A stretch of 10,000 nt of DNA from Neocallimastix lanati (nom. inval.) (GCA_016946835.1 JACVTC010000168.1:145001-155000), one strand, 5' to 3'. Numbered from the stretch's first letter, positions 1-7,161 are shown. Numbers and translations: made by a program. The notes: a model not told the origin generated them from the sequence alone.

Positions 1-11
1 AAACTACTTAG

Positions 12-21
12 GGTTCGATTC
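12..21 (+). promoter_or_regulatory. B-box-like pol III element in 5' LTR
   Basis: GGTTCGATTC matches the tRNA-gene B-box consensus. The same motif is at 6228-6237 in the 3' LTR, where a matching A box lies 44 bp upstream. In the 5' LTR the A box would fall before the window. Whether TFIIIC binds is unknown. Confidence 0.4.
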
Positions 22-80
22 ACATTTATTATTATTTTATAGTTTTATTCTAAAAAATATCTAGAAGATTCTTTATAGTT

Positions 81-103
81 CAAGAAATTACTAGAATTTC
101 TTG
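81..103 (+). other. 9-bp perfect hairpin in LTR
   Basis: CAAGAAATT (81-89) pairs with AATTTCTTG (95-103) around the loop ACTAG. The 3' LTR keeps it unchanged at 6297-6319. It lies upstream of the TATA-like box, so a DNA-level role (for example protein binding) is as likely as an RNA role. Function unknown. Confidence 0.5.
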
Positions 104-248
104 ATAATTCTTGTGTTTAATTAATTAAAATTTATTCTATTAAATTCTTAATTCTATTGTTTTCTATTTTTTCTAAATTTTTCGATTTTTAAGAACTTTT
201 TAGAAACTTTTATTTTTATTTTTTAATAACTTTAACTTTTGAAAAAAA

Positions 249-256
249 TATAAATA
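249..256 (+). promoter_or_regulatory. TATA-like box of the LTR promoter
   Basis: TATAAATA, repeated at 6465-6472 in the 3' LTR. It lies 44 bp before position 293, where the self-priming model puts the RNA 5' end. In DNA this AT-rich a TATA match alone is weak; the support is its spacing to 293. Confidence 0.45.
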
Positions 257-320
257 TGAGTAAAATTCTTATTAACAAATATTCTTTTCTTTGTGTTTTT
301 TATTTTAATTTTGTTTAGTT

Positions 321-344
321 AATAAAACTTAATTTTTTAATAAA
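321..344 (+). terminator. Polyadenylation signal candidates in LTR
   Basis: Two AATAAA hexamers (321-326 and 339-344) lie just downstream of the proposed RNA start. The functional copies would be those of the 3' LTR (6537-6542 and 6555-6560), giving a short R region. AATAAA is frequent by chance here, so this is a positional guess. Confidence 0.3.
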
Positions 345-358
345 ACTTTTTTTAATAT

Positions 359-393
359 TAATACTATATCAACCCTTGCGGCTTATAGTATTA
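359..393 (+). other. 10-bp LTR hairpin with GC-richer loop
   Basis: TAATACTATA (359-368) pairs perfectly with TATAGTATTA (384-393) around a 15-nt loop holding the most GC-rich stretch of the LTR (CCCTTGCGGCT). It also occurs at 6575-6609. One of the three LTR substitutions (378 versus 6594) falls in the loop and leaves the stem intact. It would lie in the transcribed part of the LTR. Confidence 0.5.
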
Positions 394-506
394 TAATAAA
401 TATAATTAATAAAATAATTATAATAAAACAAAAAAAATAAATAAAAAATAAAATAATTTTTGTTTTTTTTGAGTGTTATTATATTTATTATAATATTTTG
501 TTATAA

Positions 507-516
507 TAAAAAACAC
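507..516 (+). other. Putative self-primer binding site
   Basis: Sequence right after the LTR end lacks the TGG start expected of a tRNA 3'-end primer site. Instead AATAAAAAACAC (505-516) is a perfect 12-nt complement of GTGTTTTTTATT (293-304), 44 bp after the TATA-like box. Tf1 and related chromoviruses prime minus-strand DNA by folding the RNA 5' end onto a site directly after the 5' LTR, and the geometry here fits. The match is A/T-rich apart from the GTG/CAC end, so chance is possible. Confidence 0.5.
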
Positions 517-539
517 CCAAGATTTAGACGCCGTGCCTT

Positions 540-900
540 GATATATCTACTCTTTTGTTTGGTTTGAAGCTTTCTTTTGGAATTAGTGTCTACTGCCTTT
601 TTGTTTTCTTTTTGGACTTTATTTTTTGAATCTCTCGGATTTTCTGTTTCCTTTGTTTTTGGTTTCTGTTTGACTACTTATCTTATTGGCTTCAGGTTTC
701 CACTTTTGGTTAGATTCTTTCTGTTTGCCTTGGATTTCTTATTTTTGGTCTTGGTTTCTGTTTCCATTGGTTTCAGATTTCTTAGTTTTGGACTTGGTTT
801 TTGTTTCCATTGGTTTCGGGTTTCTGATTCTTGGTTTCTACTTTTGGACAAAATCTCTTCTTCTCTTAGTCTCTGATATCTTCTTTGGGTTCAGCCTTGC
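540..900 (+). repeat. T-rich degenerate tandem repeat in leader
   Basis: A pyrimidine-rich tract is built of TTGGTTTC-like motifs. The clearest pair is 750-792 and 793-835, a 43-bp period with GTTTCCATTGGTTTC in both units. Older, more diverged units extend to the left. No ATG-initiated ORF is present. Origin and role unknown. Confidence 0.6.
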
Positions 901-944
901 TTCTTGAATCTATTTTTTTTTCTTTAAAAAATAAAATTCTCGGT

Positions 945-980
945 TTTTGGTATTAATAGCAACTCACAATAATACCAAAA
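945..980 (+). other. 11-bp perfect hairpin in leader
   Basis: TTTTGGTATTA (945-955) pairs with TAATACCAAAA (970-980) around a 14-nt loop (956-969). A similar TGGTAT...ATACCA hairpin lies in the 3' LTR at 6184-6210. Possible dimerisation or packaging signal; unproven. Confidence 0.5.
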
Positions 981-1015
981 TCTATCTAGGCGAAAAAAAA
1001 AAAAATTTTTGATAT

Positions 1016-1082
1016 AAAAAAAAAAAAAAAAAAAAAAAAATTCTTTAAGAAGTTCTACAGTTCTTGAGACTTTTTAAAGAAT
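1016..1082 (+). other. A25 run abutting a 15-bp hairpin
   Basis: Twenty-five A residues (1016-1040) run directly into a stem: 1040-1054 pairs without a break with 1068-1082 (15 pairs, two of them G-U), leaving the 13-nt loop 1055-1067. A shorter A13 run precedes it at 993-1005. This is the longest stem seen in the leader. Confidence 0.55.
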
Positions 1083-1114
1083 ATTACAGGTAAATATAAT
1101 ATTTAAATATACTA

Positions 1115-1370
1115 GGAGCGATTAGAGCTCATAAACAGAGTTTCGGCGGTTAGTAACTAGTTTCAGTAGGTTAGAAACTATAGCCGTTAATTATTCGAAT
1201 ATAAACGGGCTTCAAAACCCTAGGGCGTGAAGAGCGTGTGGATTAAACGAAAGCCACATCCTACCAACCAACTTCAACAGTTCGGTGGTTGCTCTATTCG
1301 AATAAGCTCTGGCGAATAAGGAACTATAGTCACCGAAGGCTATAGGTTGGTCGTGAAGGTAAAGCGACTT
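1115..1370 (+). other. GC-richer, possibly structured leader island
   Basis: Composition changes sharply from the surrounding AT-rich sequence. Possible stems: CAACCA (1265-1270) with TGGTTG (1286-1291) plus inner ACT/AGT; TGTGG (1237-1241) with CCACA (1254-1258); GTCG (1350-1353) with CGAC (1365-1368); and a long-range pair CTATAGCC (1178-1185) with GGCTATAG (1338-1345). CGTGAAG occurs twice (1226-1232, 1352-1358). No tRNA, rRNA or hammerhead ribozyme core is recognised. It may be a packaging or other cis-acting RNA element; the fold is not proven. Confidence 0.45.
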
Positions 1371-1509
1371 TAAAATATATAGTTTATAATTTTTTATTTT
1401 GAGGTCTAGTATATACCTCTAGTTAGTAACTCTTGCCGGTTTTTTATTTTGTTGTAAGGCATAAAAGAGTGAAATTTAGTTTAGTTATTATATTTACCAA
1501 ATTAAATTT

Positions 1510-1532
1510 AAAAAAAAAAAAAAAAAAAAAAA
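1510..1532 (+). repeat. A23 homopolymer
   Basis: Uninterrupted run of 23 A, about 210 bp before the start codon. It may be an unstable microsatellite or a poly(A)-binding-protein site in the RNA. No target duplication was seen that would make it a retroposon tail. Confidence 0.9.
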
Positions 1533-1618
1533 TAATAATTTAAATCAGCAATTAAATTAAAAGCCTAGAAAAATAATAATTTATAATTCTTTATCATTAC
1601 AATTTTCATTCGGGAGCA

Positions 1619-1620
<2 letters not shown>

Positions 1621-1657
<37 letters not shown>

Positions 1658-1673
1658 ATAATAATAATAATAG
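1621..1673 (+). repeat. A35 homopolymer followed by (AAT)n
   Basis: Thirty-five A residues (1621-1655) pass into AAT triplets up to about 1673. The run ends about 85 nt upstream of the Gag-Pol ATG, inside the transcribed leader. Length variants are expected between copies. Confidence 0.9.
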
Positions 1674-1739
1674 TGATAATATTAAATAAATCTTCCTATT
1701 GCAATTCTTAAACTTGTTTATAATTTAATAATTCTTTCA

Positions 1740-4700
1740 ATGTCTTCTTCATCAAACGATTTTCATTTTAATGGCGATTCAGCTAAGCTCAAGGGATTTT
1801 TAGCTTATGTTGGGTTAGCCATTGCACTTCGTCCTGAATATTTCACCAATGATCCGTTAAAAGTAGCTTATACCATCACTTTGTTAAGAGATGAAGCTAT
1901 GGATTGGGCTGCAGACTTGATGAATGAAAATAACCCAGTCCTTGACGATTTTAACGCTTTCATTGAACTTATGAAGGATAGATTCAGTGACGTAGATGCA
2001 GTTTTTAATTGTAATCAAGCTCTTATGCATATTAAGCAAAAAGCATATGGTAAAGTCACTGATTACAATAATGAATTCCGTAGGCTTTCGGAAAAAACGG
2101 ACTGGAATGAATTTGCCTTAATGGATGTTTATATTGAAGGATTGCTACCAAGACTTCAAGAAAGAGTAATTAGTTTGTTCCCTCCTCCTGCCAAATTAAG
2201 TGAACTAATGCGAATTACCAATCGTATAGATCATCAAATGACTCGATTTACAACGATCAACAATTACAATTCTAGAAATAACAGTAATAATAATAATAAT
2301 TCTCGTAATAATAGGAAGTATTATAGATTTAACTCTAGTAATAATAGAAACGCCAATTCTAATTCTTTTTTCAAATCAAATAATGATTCAAATTACTCTC
2401 ATTTATCCCCTGAAGAAAGAGCAAGAAGAATTAAAGAAGGGCTTTGTCTATATTGTGGACAATCAGGCCATAAGTTAATAAATTGTCCAAAGCGAGCAAA
2501 TAAACCTGGCTCCTCCCATATGGCTAGATCTAATTCTTCTAAGAAATTTAATAAAGATTGTATTATTAAGTGTTCCTTTAACTACAAAAATAAATGGATT
2601 AAAGCTAAGGCTCTTATAGATTCCGGCTCCGACTTGAATCTTATGGATAGTAATTTTGCTAAAATTAATAATTTTAAGCTTGTACATGATAATTTAGAAG
2701 CTGATAACATTACTGGTATTGGTGGTGGCAAAGACGTTGTTGGTAAAACTATACCAATATTATTTAAAGTTAGTAACCTTCAGGTCTTAACAGAATTTTT
2801 TGTTATTGATTTGAACGACAAATTTGAGTGCTTAATTGGTTCTAGATTTCTTAAAGAAAATAAATCATCAATTGATTTCAACAATAATATTTTAAGCTTT
2901 TGCAATAGTAATAACAATGCGTCAGATTCTTCCTTTGTTGAATCAGTACCTTCGACCTCGGTTAACTCTACTTCACTTTCTCTTACTTCGAATACTTCCG
3001 ACTCTATCTCTTCGAAACCAGCCTATTCCAGTTCATGCACCCCTAATAATTCTTTGTTTGATAATTCTCCTATTTCTCCTTCAGTGTTGAAGAATTCAAT
3101 TGCTTCTTCCCCAAACATGGATACTCCAAATAAAACACTTCCCGCCATTTATCTAGAATTCTCTGATGTATTTAGTGAAGAAGAAGCTAAAATCTTACCT
3201 CCTCATTCTAGTTTTGATTGTGCTATTGACCTTAAACCTAATACTAAGTTATATTATAGTGCAATTTATCCCCTTACAATTCCCGAAGAAATAGCTTTAG
3301 AAAAAATTATTAAAGACTATTTAAAATACGGTTTTATTGTTAGGTCAAAATCAGAAGCTGGTCATCCAATTTTATTTGCTCCAAAAGATAATGGTGAGTT
3401 ACGTATGTGTATTGATCTTAGGAAACTTAATGAAATCACCATTAGAGATAGTTATCCTATGCCTTTAACAACTGTTATTTTTAATAAAGCTCCTGGTCAT
3501 AAGTATTACTCAAAGCTTGATTTAAAATCTGCTTACTTCCAAATTCGTATCAGGTCTGGAGATGAATACAAAACAGCTTTTGTATGTAGCTTAGGACACT
3601 TTGAATTTAGAGTTATGCCTTTCGGTTTCAAGAATGCACCTGCCTGTTTTCAAAGAATGATTGATACTGCATTAAGTGACTATTTAGGTAAATTTTGTTA
3701 TGCCTATATTGATGATATTATCATTTTTTCTGATGATCTTTCTGAACATCATTTACACGTTAAAAAAGTACTATTACAACTTAGGAAATTTCATTTACAT
3801 GTTAACCTTGAAAAATGTGAGTTTGATAAGTTCGAAGTTAAATTTTTAGGATATTATGTATCTTCAGATGGTCTTAAGATGGATATTAAGAAAGTCTCAG
3901 CTATTTTAGATTGGCCTGCTCCAACTACAGTTAAAGAAGTTCAATCGTTTCTTGGCCTAGCCAATTTCTACAGACGCTTTATAAAAAATTTTGCTAAAAT
4001 TGCTTATCCTCTTAATAAACTTACAAGAAAAAATGTTCCTTTTGTTTGGTCAAAAGATGCTAATGACTCCTTTGAACTTCTTAAACGTTCTTTTACTTCT
4101 GCTCCCATCCTTATTCCTGCTGATCCTAATTCTCAAATTTTTGTTGAAACGGATGCAAGTAATTTTGCGCTTGGATGTATTTTATCCCAAGTTAGCTCTA
4201 AAGATAATAAGCTTCATCCAATTGCTTTCTATTCTAGAGCTTTTACCTCTGCTGAATGCAATTATCCAATTTATGATAAAGAGTTACTTGCTATTAAGAC
4301 TGCTTTTGAAACTTGGAGGTACTATTTAGAAGGTGCTAAGAATACTATTAAAGTTCTTACTGATCATAGAAATCTACTCTACTTTAAGAAACCAGAACAG
4401 CTTTCACAACGTTTAATTAGATGGTCAATGTTCTTTACTCGATTTGACTTTCAAATTGAGTATCGTCCAGGTTCTCGCGGTGGTAAGCCTGATGCTTTAT
4501 CTCGCCGTCCTGATTATGATAATCATGAACCTGCTAAACCTTACCAAGTACTTAAACCGGAAAATTTTTGTTTTACTTCAAGTATCTCTATTGAATCAAA
4601 TCTACAAGATGAAATTAAAAAGTGTTACTCCAAGGATCCTTTCTTTAATAATGTTAAGATATATTTTGAAAAGCCTTCTGCTAATGAGAAACCCATTGCT

Positions 4701-6068
4701 TCGGTTGATCTCCTTTCGTTCTCCAATGGTATTCTTTTATATGACAATCTTATTTATATTCCTGAATGTCTTAGATTTAAAATTCTTTGCTCTTGTCATG
4801 ATTCTCCTACTGCTGGCCACTTTGGCATAAAAAAAACCTCTGACTTAGTTTCTAGAAATTATTGGTGGCCTGGTATGCATAAGGATATTAAAAAATATAT
4901 TCGTACTTGTAATGTGTGCTGCGCTTCAAAAGCTCCTCGTCATAAACCTTACGGTTTACTTAAATCTTTACCCATTGGCAATAATCCTTGGGAATCAATT
5001 TCAATGGATTTTATAACAGATCTTCCCTCTTCCAATGGTATGTCTTGTATTCTTGTCGTAGTTGATCGCTTTACGAAGATGGCTCATTTTGTTCCCTTTA
5101 AATCAGTTCCCTCTGCTGAGGATTGTGCTGAACAATTTCTTAATTCTATTTTCAAACTTCATGGTCTGCCAAAGGATATTGTGTCGGATAGAGGTACTCA
5201 GTTTACTTCTAAATTTTGGAATAGATTATTTAATTTACTTCATGTTGATCTTTGTTTATCATCTGCTCATCATCAGCAAACTAATGGTCAAACGGAGAGG
5301 GTAAACGCAATACTTGAACAATACTTAAGATGTTATGTTAATTATCAACAAAATAATTGGATGGAATATTTATCTCTTGCAGAATTTGCTTACAATAACA
5401 CAATACAAGAATCTGCAAATGCTACTCCTTTCTTTCTTAATTATGGGTTCAATCCTAAATTTGATCCTTCTACTCCAGATGTTTCTATTGTCCCTCGTGC
5501 TGAAATTATTGCTAAAGACTTAAAAGAATTAAGAAATGTACTTAAAGAAAATCTTCAAAGTGCAGTTAATTTTCAAAAAAAATATTATGATGATAAACAT
5601 ATGTCTCCGCCTGAGTTTAAAGTTGGCTCAAAAGTTTGGCTGTTAAGGAATGATTTAATAAATAATAAAAAAGGTAAACTTGCTTCTAAGAAATCTGGTC
5701 CATTTACTATTTTAAAGAAAATTTCAGATGTAAGTTATAAATTAAAGTTACCAAACTCTTTTAGGGTCTTTCCAGTTTTCCACGTTTCACTTCTTGAGCC
5801 AGCCTATGAAAATGAATTTACAGAAAGAAATATCCCAACTCCAAAACCTATTATACTTAATGGAGAAAAAGAATATGAAGTTGAATCTATTCTTGATTCA
5901 AAGAAATTTCATAACAAAATTAAATATTTAATTCATTGGAAAGGTTATGATGATTCTGAAAACTCATGGGAACCTTTTGAGAATCTTCATTGCAATAAAC
6001 TTCTTGCCGAATTCCACAAGAAGTTTCCAAATAAACCAAAACCTAAGACGTCTGGAATCCGTCTCTAA
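1740..6068 (+). CDS. gag-pol: Gag-Pol polyprotein of a Ty3/gypsy chromovirus
   Basis: The single 1442-aa ORF fuses Gag and Pol with no frameshift. Start: first ATG after the in-frame TAA at 1683-1685. Gag spans about 1-220, with an Asn-rich stretch (173-215) and a CCHC zinc knuckle (C236, C239, H244, C249). Retropepsin-type protease has DSGSD with catalytic D294. A Ser/Thr/Asn-rich linker (390-465) precedes reverse transcriptase (about 500-690; D594 in LDLKSAY and D658/D659 in YIDD). RNase H has D805, E848, D875 and D918. Integrase has the HHCC zinc site (H1020, H1027, C1057, C1060) and a DD35E core (D1090, D1150, E1186). A GPF/Y module follows (GPF 1320-1322), then a C-terminal chromodomain (1379-1430) keeping the aromatic cage Y1379, W1400, Y1403, expected to read methylated histone. 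All key residues are present, so the protein looks functional. Products would act in cytoplasmic particles and then the nucleus. Confidence 0.98.
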   Translation: MSSSSNDFHFNGDSAKLKGFLAYVGLAIALRPEYFTNDPLKVAYTITLLRDEAMDWAADLMNENNPVLDDFNAFIELMKDRFSDVDAVFNCNQALMHIKQKAYGKVTDYNNEFRRLSEKTDWNEFALMDVYIEGLLPRLQERVISLFPPPAKLSELMRITNRIDHQMTRFTTINNYNSRNNSNNNNNSRNNRKYYRFNSSNNRNANSNSFFKSNNDSNYSHLSPEERARRIKEGLCLYCGQSGHKLINCPKRANKPGSSHMARSNSSKKFNKDCIIKCSFNYKNKWIKAKALIDSGSDLNLMDSNFAKINNFKLVHDNLEADNITGIGGGKDVVGKTIPILFKVSNLQVLTEFFVIDLNDKFECLIGSRFLKENKSSIDFNNNILSFCNSNNNASDSSFVESVPSTSVNSTSLSLTSNTSDSISSKPAYSSSCTPNNSLFDNSPISPSVLKNSIASSPNMDTPNKTLPAIYLEFSDVFSEEEAKILPPHSSFDCAIDLKPNTKLYYSAIYPLTIPEEIALEKIIKDYLKYGFIVRSKSEAGHPILFAPKDNGELRMCIDLRKLNEITIRDSYPMPLTTVIFNKAPGHKYYSKLDLKSAYFQIRIRSGDEYKTAFVCSLGHFEFRVMPFGFKNAPACFQRMIDTALSDYLGKFCYAYIDDIIIFSDDLSEHHLHVKKVLLQLRKFHLHVNLEKCEFDKFEVKFLGYYVSSDGLKMDIKKVSAILDWPAPTTVKEVQSFLGLANFYRRFIKNFAKIAYPLNKLTRKNVPFVWSKDANDSFELLKRSFTSAPILIPADPNSQIFVETDASNFALGCILSQVSSKDNKLHPIAFYSRAFTSAECNYPIYDKELLAIKTAFETWRYYLEGAKNTIKVLTDHRNLLYFKKPEQLSQRLIRWSMFFTRFDFQIEYRPGSRGGKPDALSRRPDYDNHEPAKPYQVLKPENFCFTSSISIESNLQDEIKKCYSKDPFFNNVKIYFEKPSANEKPIASVDLLSFSNGILLYDNLIYIPECLRFKILCSCHDSPTAGHFGIKKTSDLVSRNYWWPGMHKDIKKYIRTCNVCCASKAPRHKPYGLLKSLPIGNNPWESISMDFITDLPSSNGMSCILVVVDRFTKMAHFVPFKSVPSAEDCAEQFLNSIFKLHGLPKDIVSDRGTQFTSKFWNRLFNLLHVDLCLSSAHHQQTNGQTERVNAILEQYLRCYVNYQQNNWMEYLSLAEFAYNNTIQESANATPFFLNYGFNPKFDPSTPDVSIVPRAEIIAKDLKELRNVLKENLQSAVNFQKKYYDDKHMSPPEFKVGSKVWLLRNDLINNKKGKLASKKSGPFTILKKISDVSYKLKLPNSFRVFPVFHVSLLEPAYENEFTERNIPTPKPIILNGEKEYEVESILDSKKFHNKIKYLIHWKGYDDSENSWEPFENLHCNKLLAEFHKKFPNKPKPKTSGIRL

Positions 6069-6077
6069 GGGAGAGAG
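6067..6077 (+). other. Polypurine tract (plus-strand primer)
   Basis: AAGGGAGAGAG overlaps the stop codon (TAA 6066-6068) and is the clearest G-containing purine run near the 3' LTR. In LTR retrotransposons the RNase H-resistant PPT lies directly upstream of the 3' LTR, which sets the LTR start near 6078. The stop codon touching the PPT shows compact organisation. Confidence 0.75.
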
Positions 6078-6722
6078 TTATAACAGAATCAATAATTACA
6101 ATTATTTTATTATTTTAATATTTAGTATTATTTTTCAATAAAGTTTTAAAACAAATAATTAAATTTAAAAAATATATTATTTCTGGTATAGTTGTTAGTA
6201 ACTAATACCATGAATCAAACTACTTAGGGTTCGATTCACATTTATTATTATTTTATAGTTTTATTCTAAAAAATATCTAGAAGATTCTTTATAGTTCAAG
6301 AAATTACTAGAATTTCTTGATAATTTTTGTGTTTAATTAATTAAAATTTATTCTATTAAATTCTTAATTCTATTGTTTTCTATTTTTTCTAAATTTTTCG
6401 ATTTTTAAGAACTTTTTAGAAACTTTTATTTTTATTTTTTAATAACTTTAACTTTTGAAAAAAATATAAATATGAGTAAAATTCTTATTAACAAATATTC
6501 TTTTCTTTGTGTTTTTTATTTTAATTTTGTTTAGTTAATAAAACTTAATTTTTTAATAAAACTTTTTTTAATATTAATACTATATCAACCCTTTCGGCTT
6601 ATAGTATTATAATAAATATAATTAATAAAATAATTATAATAAAAGAAAAAAAATAAATAAAAAATAAAATAATTTTTGTTTTTTTTGAGTGTTATTATAT
6701 TTATTATAATATTTTGTTATAA
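6078..6722 (+). repeat. 3' LTR, complete
   Basis: The left end is set by the PPT, the right end by loss of similarity to the 5' LTR after 6723. Ends read TTATAAC...GTTATAA, a perfect 7-bp inverted repeat. Length 645 bp. It carries the same TATA-like box (6465-6472), AATAAA signals and hairpins as the 5' LTR. The first 139 bp (6078-6216) have no counterpart in the window, so the exact left end rests on PPT position and end symmetry alone. Confidence 0.8.
6184..6238 (+). promoter_or_regulatory. tRNA-like A box/B box pair in LTR
   Basis: TGGTATAGTTG (6184-6194) fits the A-box pattern TRGYNNARNNG, and GGTTCGATTC (6228-6237) fits the B box, starting 44 bp apart as in a tRNA gene. Canonical numbering from T8 at 6184 puts the T-loop TTC at exactly 54-56, and the D-arm keeps 3 of 4 pairs. 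Anticodon, T and acceptor stems do not pair, so it is no functional tRNA: either a decayed tRNA-derived piece or an internal pol III promoter. The A box also lies in a hairpin (TGGTAT 6184-6189 with ATACCA 6205-6210). Confidence 0.4.
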
Positions 6723-7161
6723 TTAATAATAAATATTAAATATATTATAGTATTTAAATTTATTTTATATAAAATATAAGAATATTATATTAATATTCTT
6801 GATTAAAATAACTTTATTTTTCTGTAAAATCTTTTTAAATTTTGTTTGTTACTTTTCGTATATATTAAATAATTTAGTTTTAGTATATGAAAAATAATAT
6901 AAAATTATGTAAACAAAATTTATTAAAATAAAAATACTTATGAATTAGTTAATTTAAATTAATATAAAATTTTAAGTAATTAGTAATAATAAATATTTTT
7001 TTTTTAAATATGATAATAAAATGTAGAAAGGCTTTACATATTTATTTTTTTTTCAAAAAGTATAAATAAGTGAAGTTTTTCAATAATTAAAATGTAGACA
7101 GAAAAATATTAAAAATAAATAATTAAATAAAATTCTAATAAAACCCGAACCATAACATTTT
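6723..7161. other. AT-rich flank without a gene
   Basis: No ORF with an ATG start and coding character is visible on either strand. It contains a near-perfect palindrome (6778-6800, 10-bp arms of A/T with one G/C pair) and homopolymer-like A/T runs. The first five bases (TTAAT) are the candidate right-hand target-site duplication of the retrotransposon. Confidence 0.7.

Larger units (their letters stand above)
1..506 (+). repeat. 5' LTR, left part missing
   Basis: Bases 1-507 align to 6217-6723 at a constant offset of 6216, with no gaps and three substitutions (110 C/T, 378 G/T, 429 C/G, given as 5'/3' copy). The alignment collapses right after 507, which sets the right end at 506-507. The LTR carries a TATA-like box (249-256), AATAAA signals (321-326, 339-344) and two hairpins (81-103, 359-393). 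Ending at 506 gives terminal bases GTTATAA, the inverse of TTATAAC at the start of the 3' LTR. Canonical TG...CA ends are not seen. Confidence 0.93.
507..1739 (+). other. Long AUG-free 5' leader of the retrotransposon
   Basis: This 1.23-kb stretch between LTR and Gag start has no ATG on the + strand, while its reverse complement has seven. ORFs here would need TTG starts and give low-complexity hydrophobic peptides, so no gene is called. It holds a T-rich degenerate repeat (about 540-900), hairpins (945-980, 1040-1082), poly-A runs (1016-1040, 1510-1532, 1621-1655) and a GC-richer island (about 1115-1370). Packaging, dimerisation or translation control are plausible roles; none can be read from sequence. 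Confidence 0.8.
1..6722 (+). mobile_element. Ty3/gypsy chromovirus LTR retrotransposon, nearly complete
   Basis: Seen: direct terminal repeats (1-506 and 6217-6722 match without gaps), one intact Gag-Pol ORF between them, a polypurine tract beside the 3' LTR and a putative self-primer site beside the 5' LTR. Domain order protease, RT, RNase H, integrase, chromodomain is diagnostic of Ty3/gypsy chromoviruses. If the 3' LTR starts at 6078 it is 645 bp, the internal region is 5571 bp and the full element about 6.86 kb; 139 bp of the 5' LTR are then cut off by the window edge. The target-site duplication cannot be checked; the candidate right-hand copy is TTAAT (6723-6727). Three LTR differences and an unbroken ORF indicate recent insertion. 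There is no env-like ORF. Confidence 0.97.

Noticed and set aside
577-907. Two overlapping hydrophobic ORFs (99 and 73 codons)
   Set aside because: They need TTG starts, are read through a T-rich tandem repeat and are low-complexity; no ATG exists here.
1115-1370. Self-cleaving ribozyme, tRNA or 5S rRNA in the leader
   Set aside because: No hammerhead CTGATGA core, no tRNA-like arm set and no recognised 5S motif; only local stems are seen.
1089-1545. Intron starting at GTAAAT in the leader
   Set aside because: The donor-like match is weak, and no convincing branch point and acceptor pair was seen; retroelement genomic RNA should keep the leader.
2475-2687. Antisense 70-codon ORF
   Set aside because: Lies opposite the zinc-knuckle/protease coding region, with no recognisable domain; shadow of Gag-Pol.
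3991-6141. Leu/Ile-rich forward ORFs overlapping Gag-Pol
   Set aside because: Out-of-frame readings of pol codons with typical +1-frame composition; no separate start signals.
6177-6248. Functional tRNA gene in the LTR
   Set aside because: A and B boxes are spaced correctly, but acceptor, anticodon and T stems do not pair.
6778-6800. 10-bp near-perfect palindrome
   Set aside because: Almost all A/T in a very AT-rich flank, where such palindromes are expected by chance.
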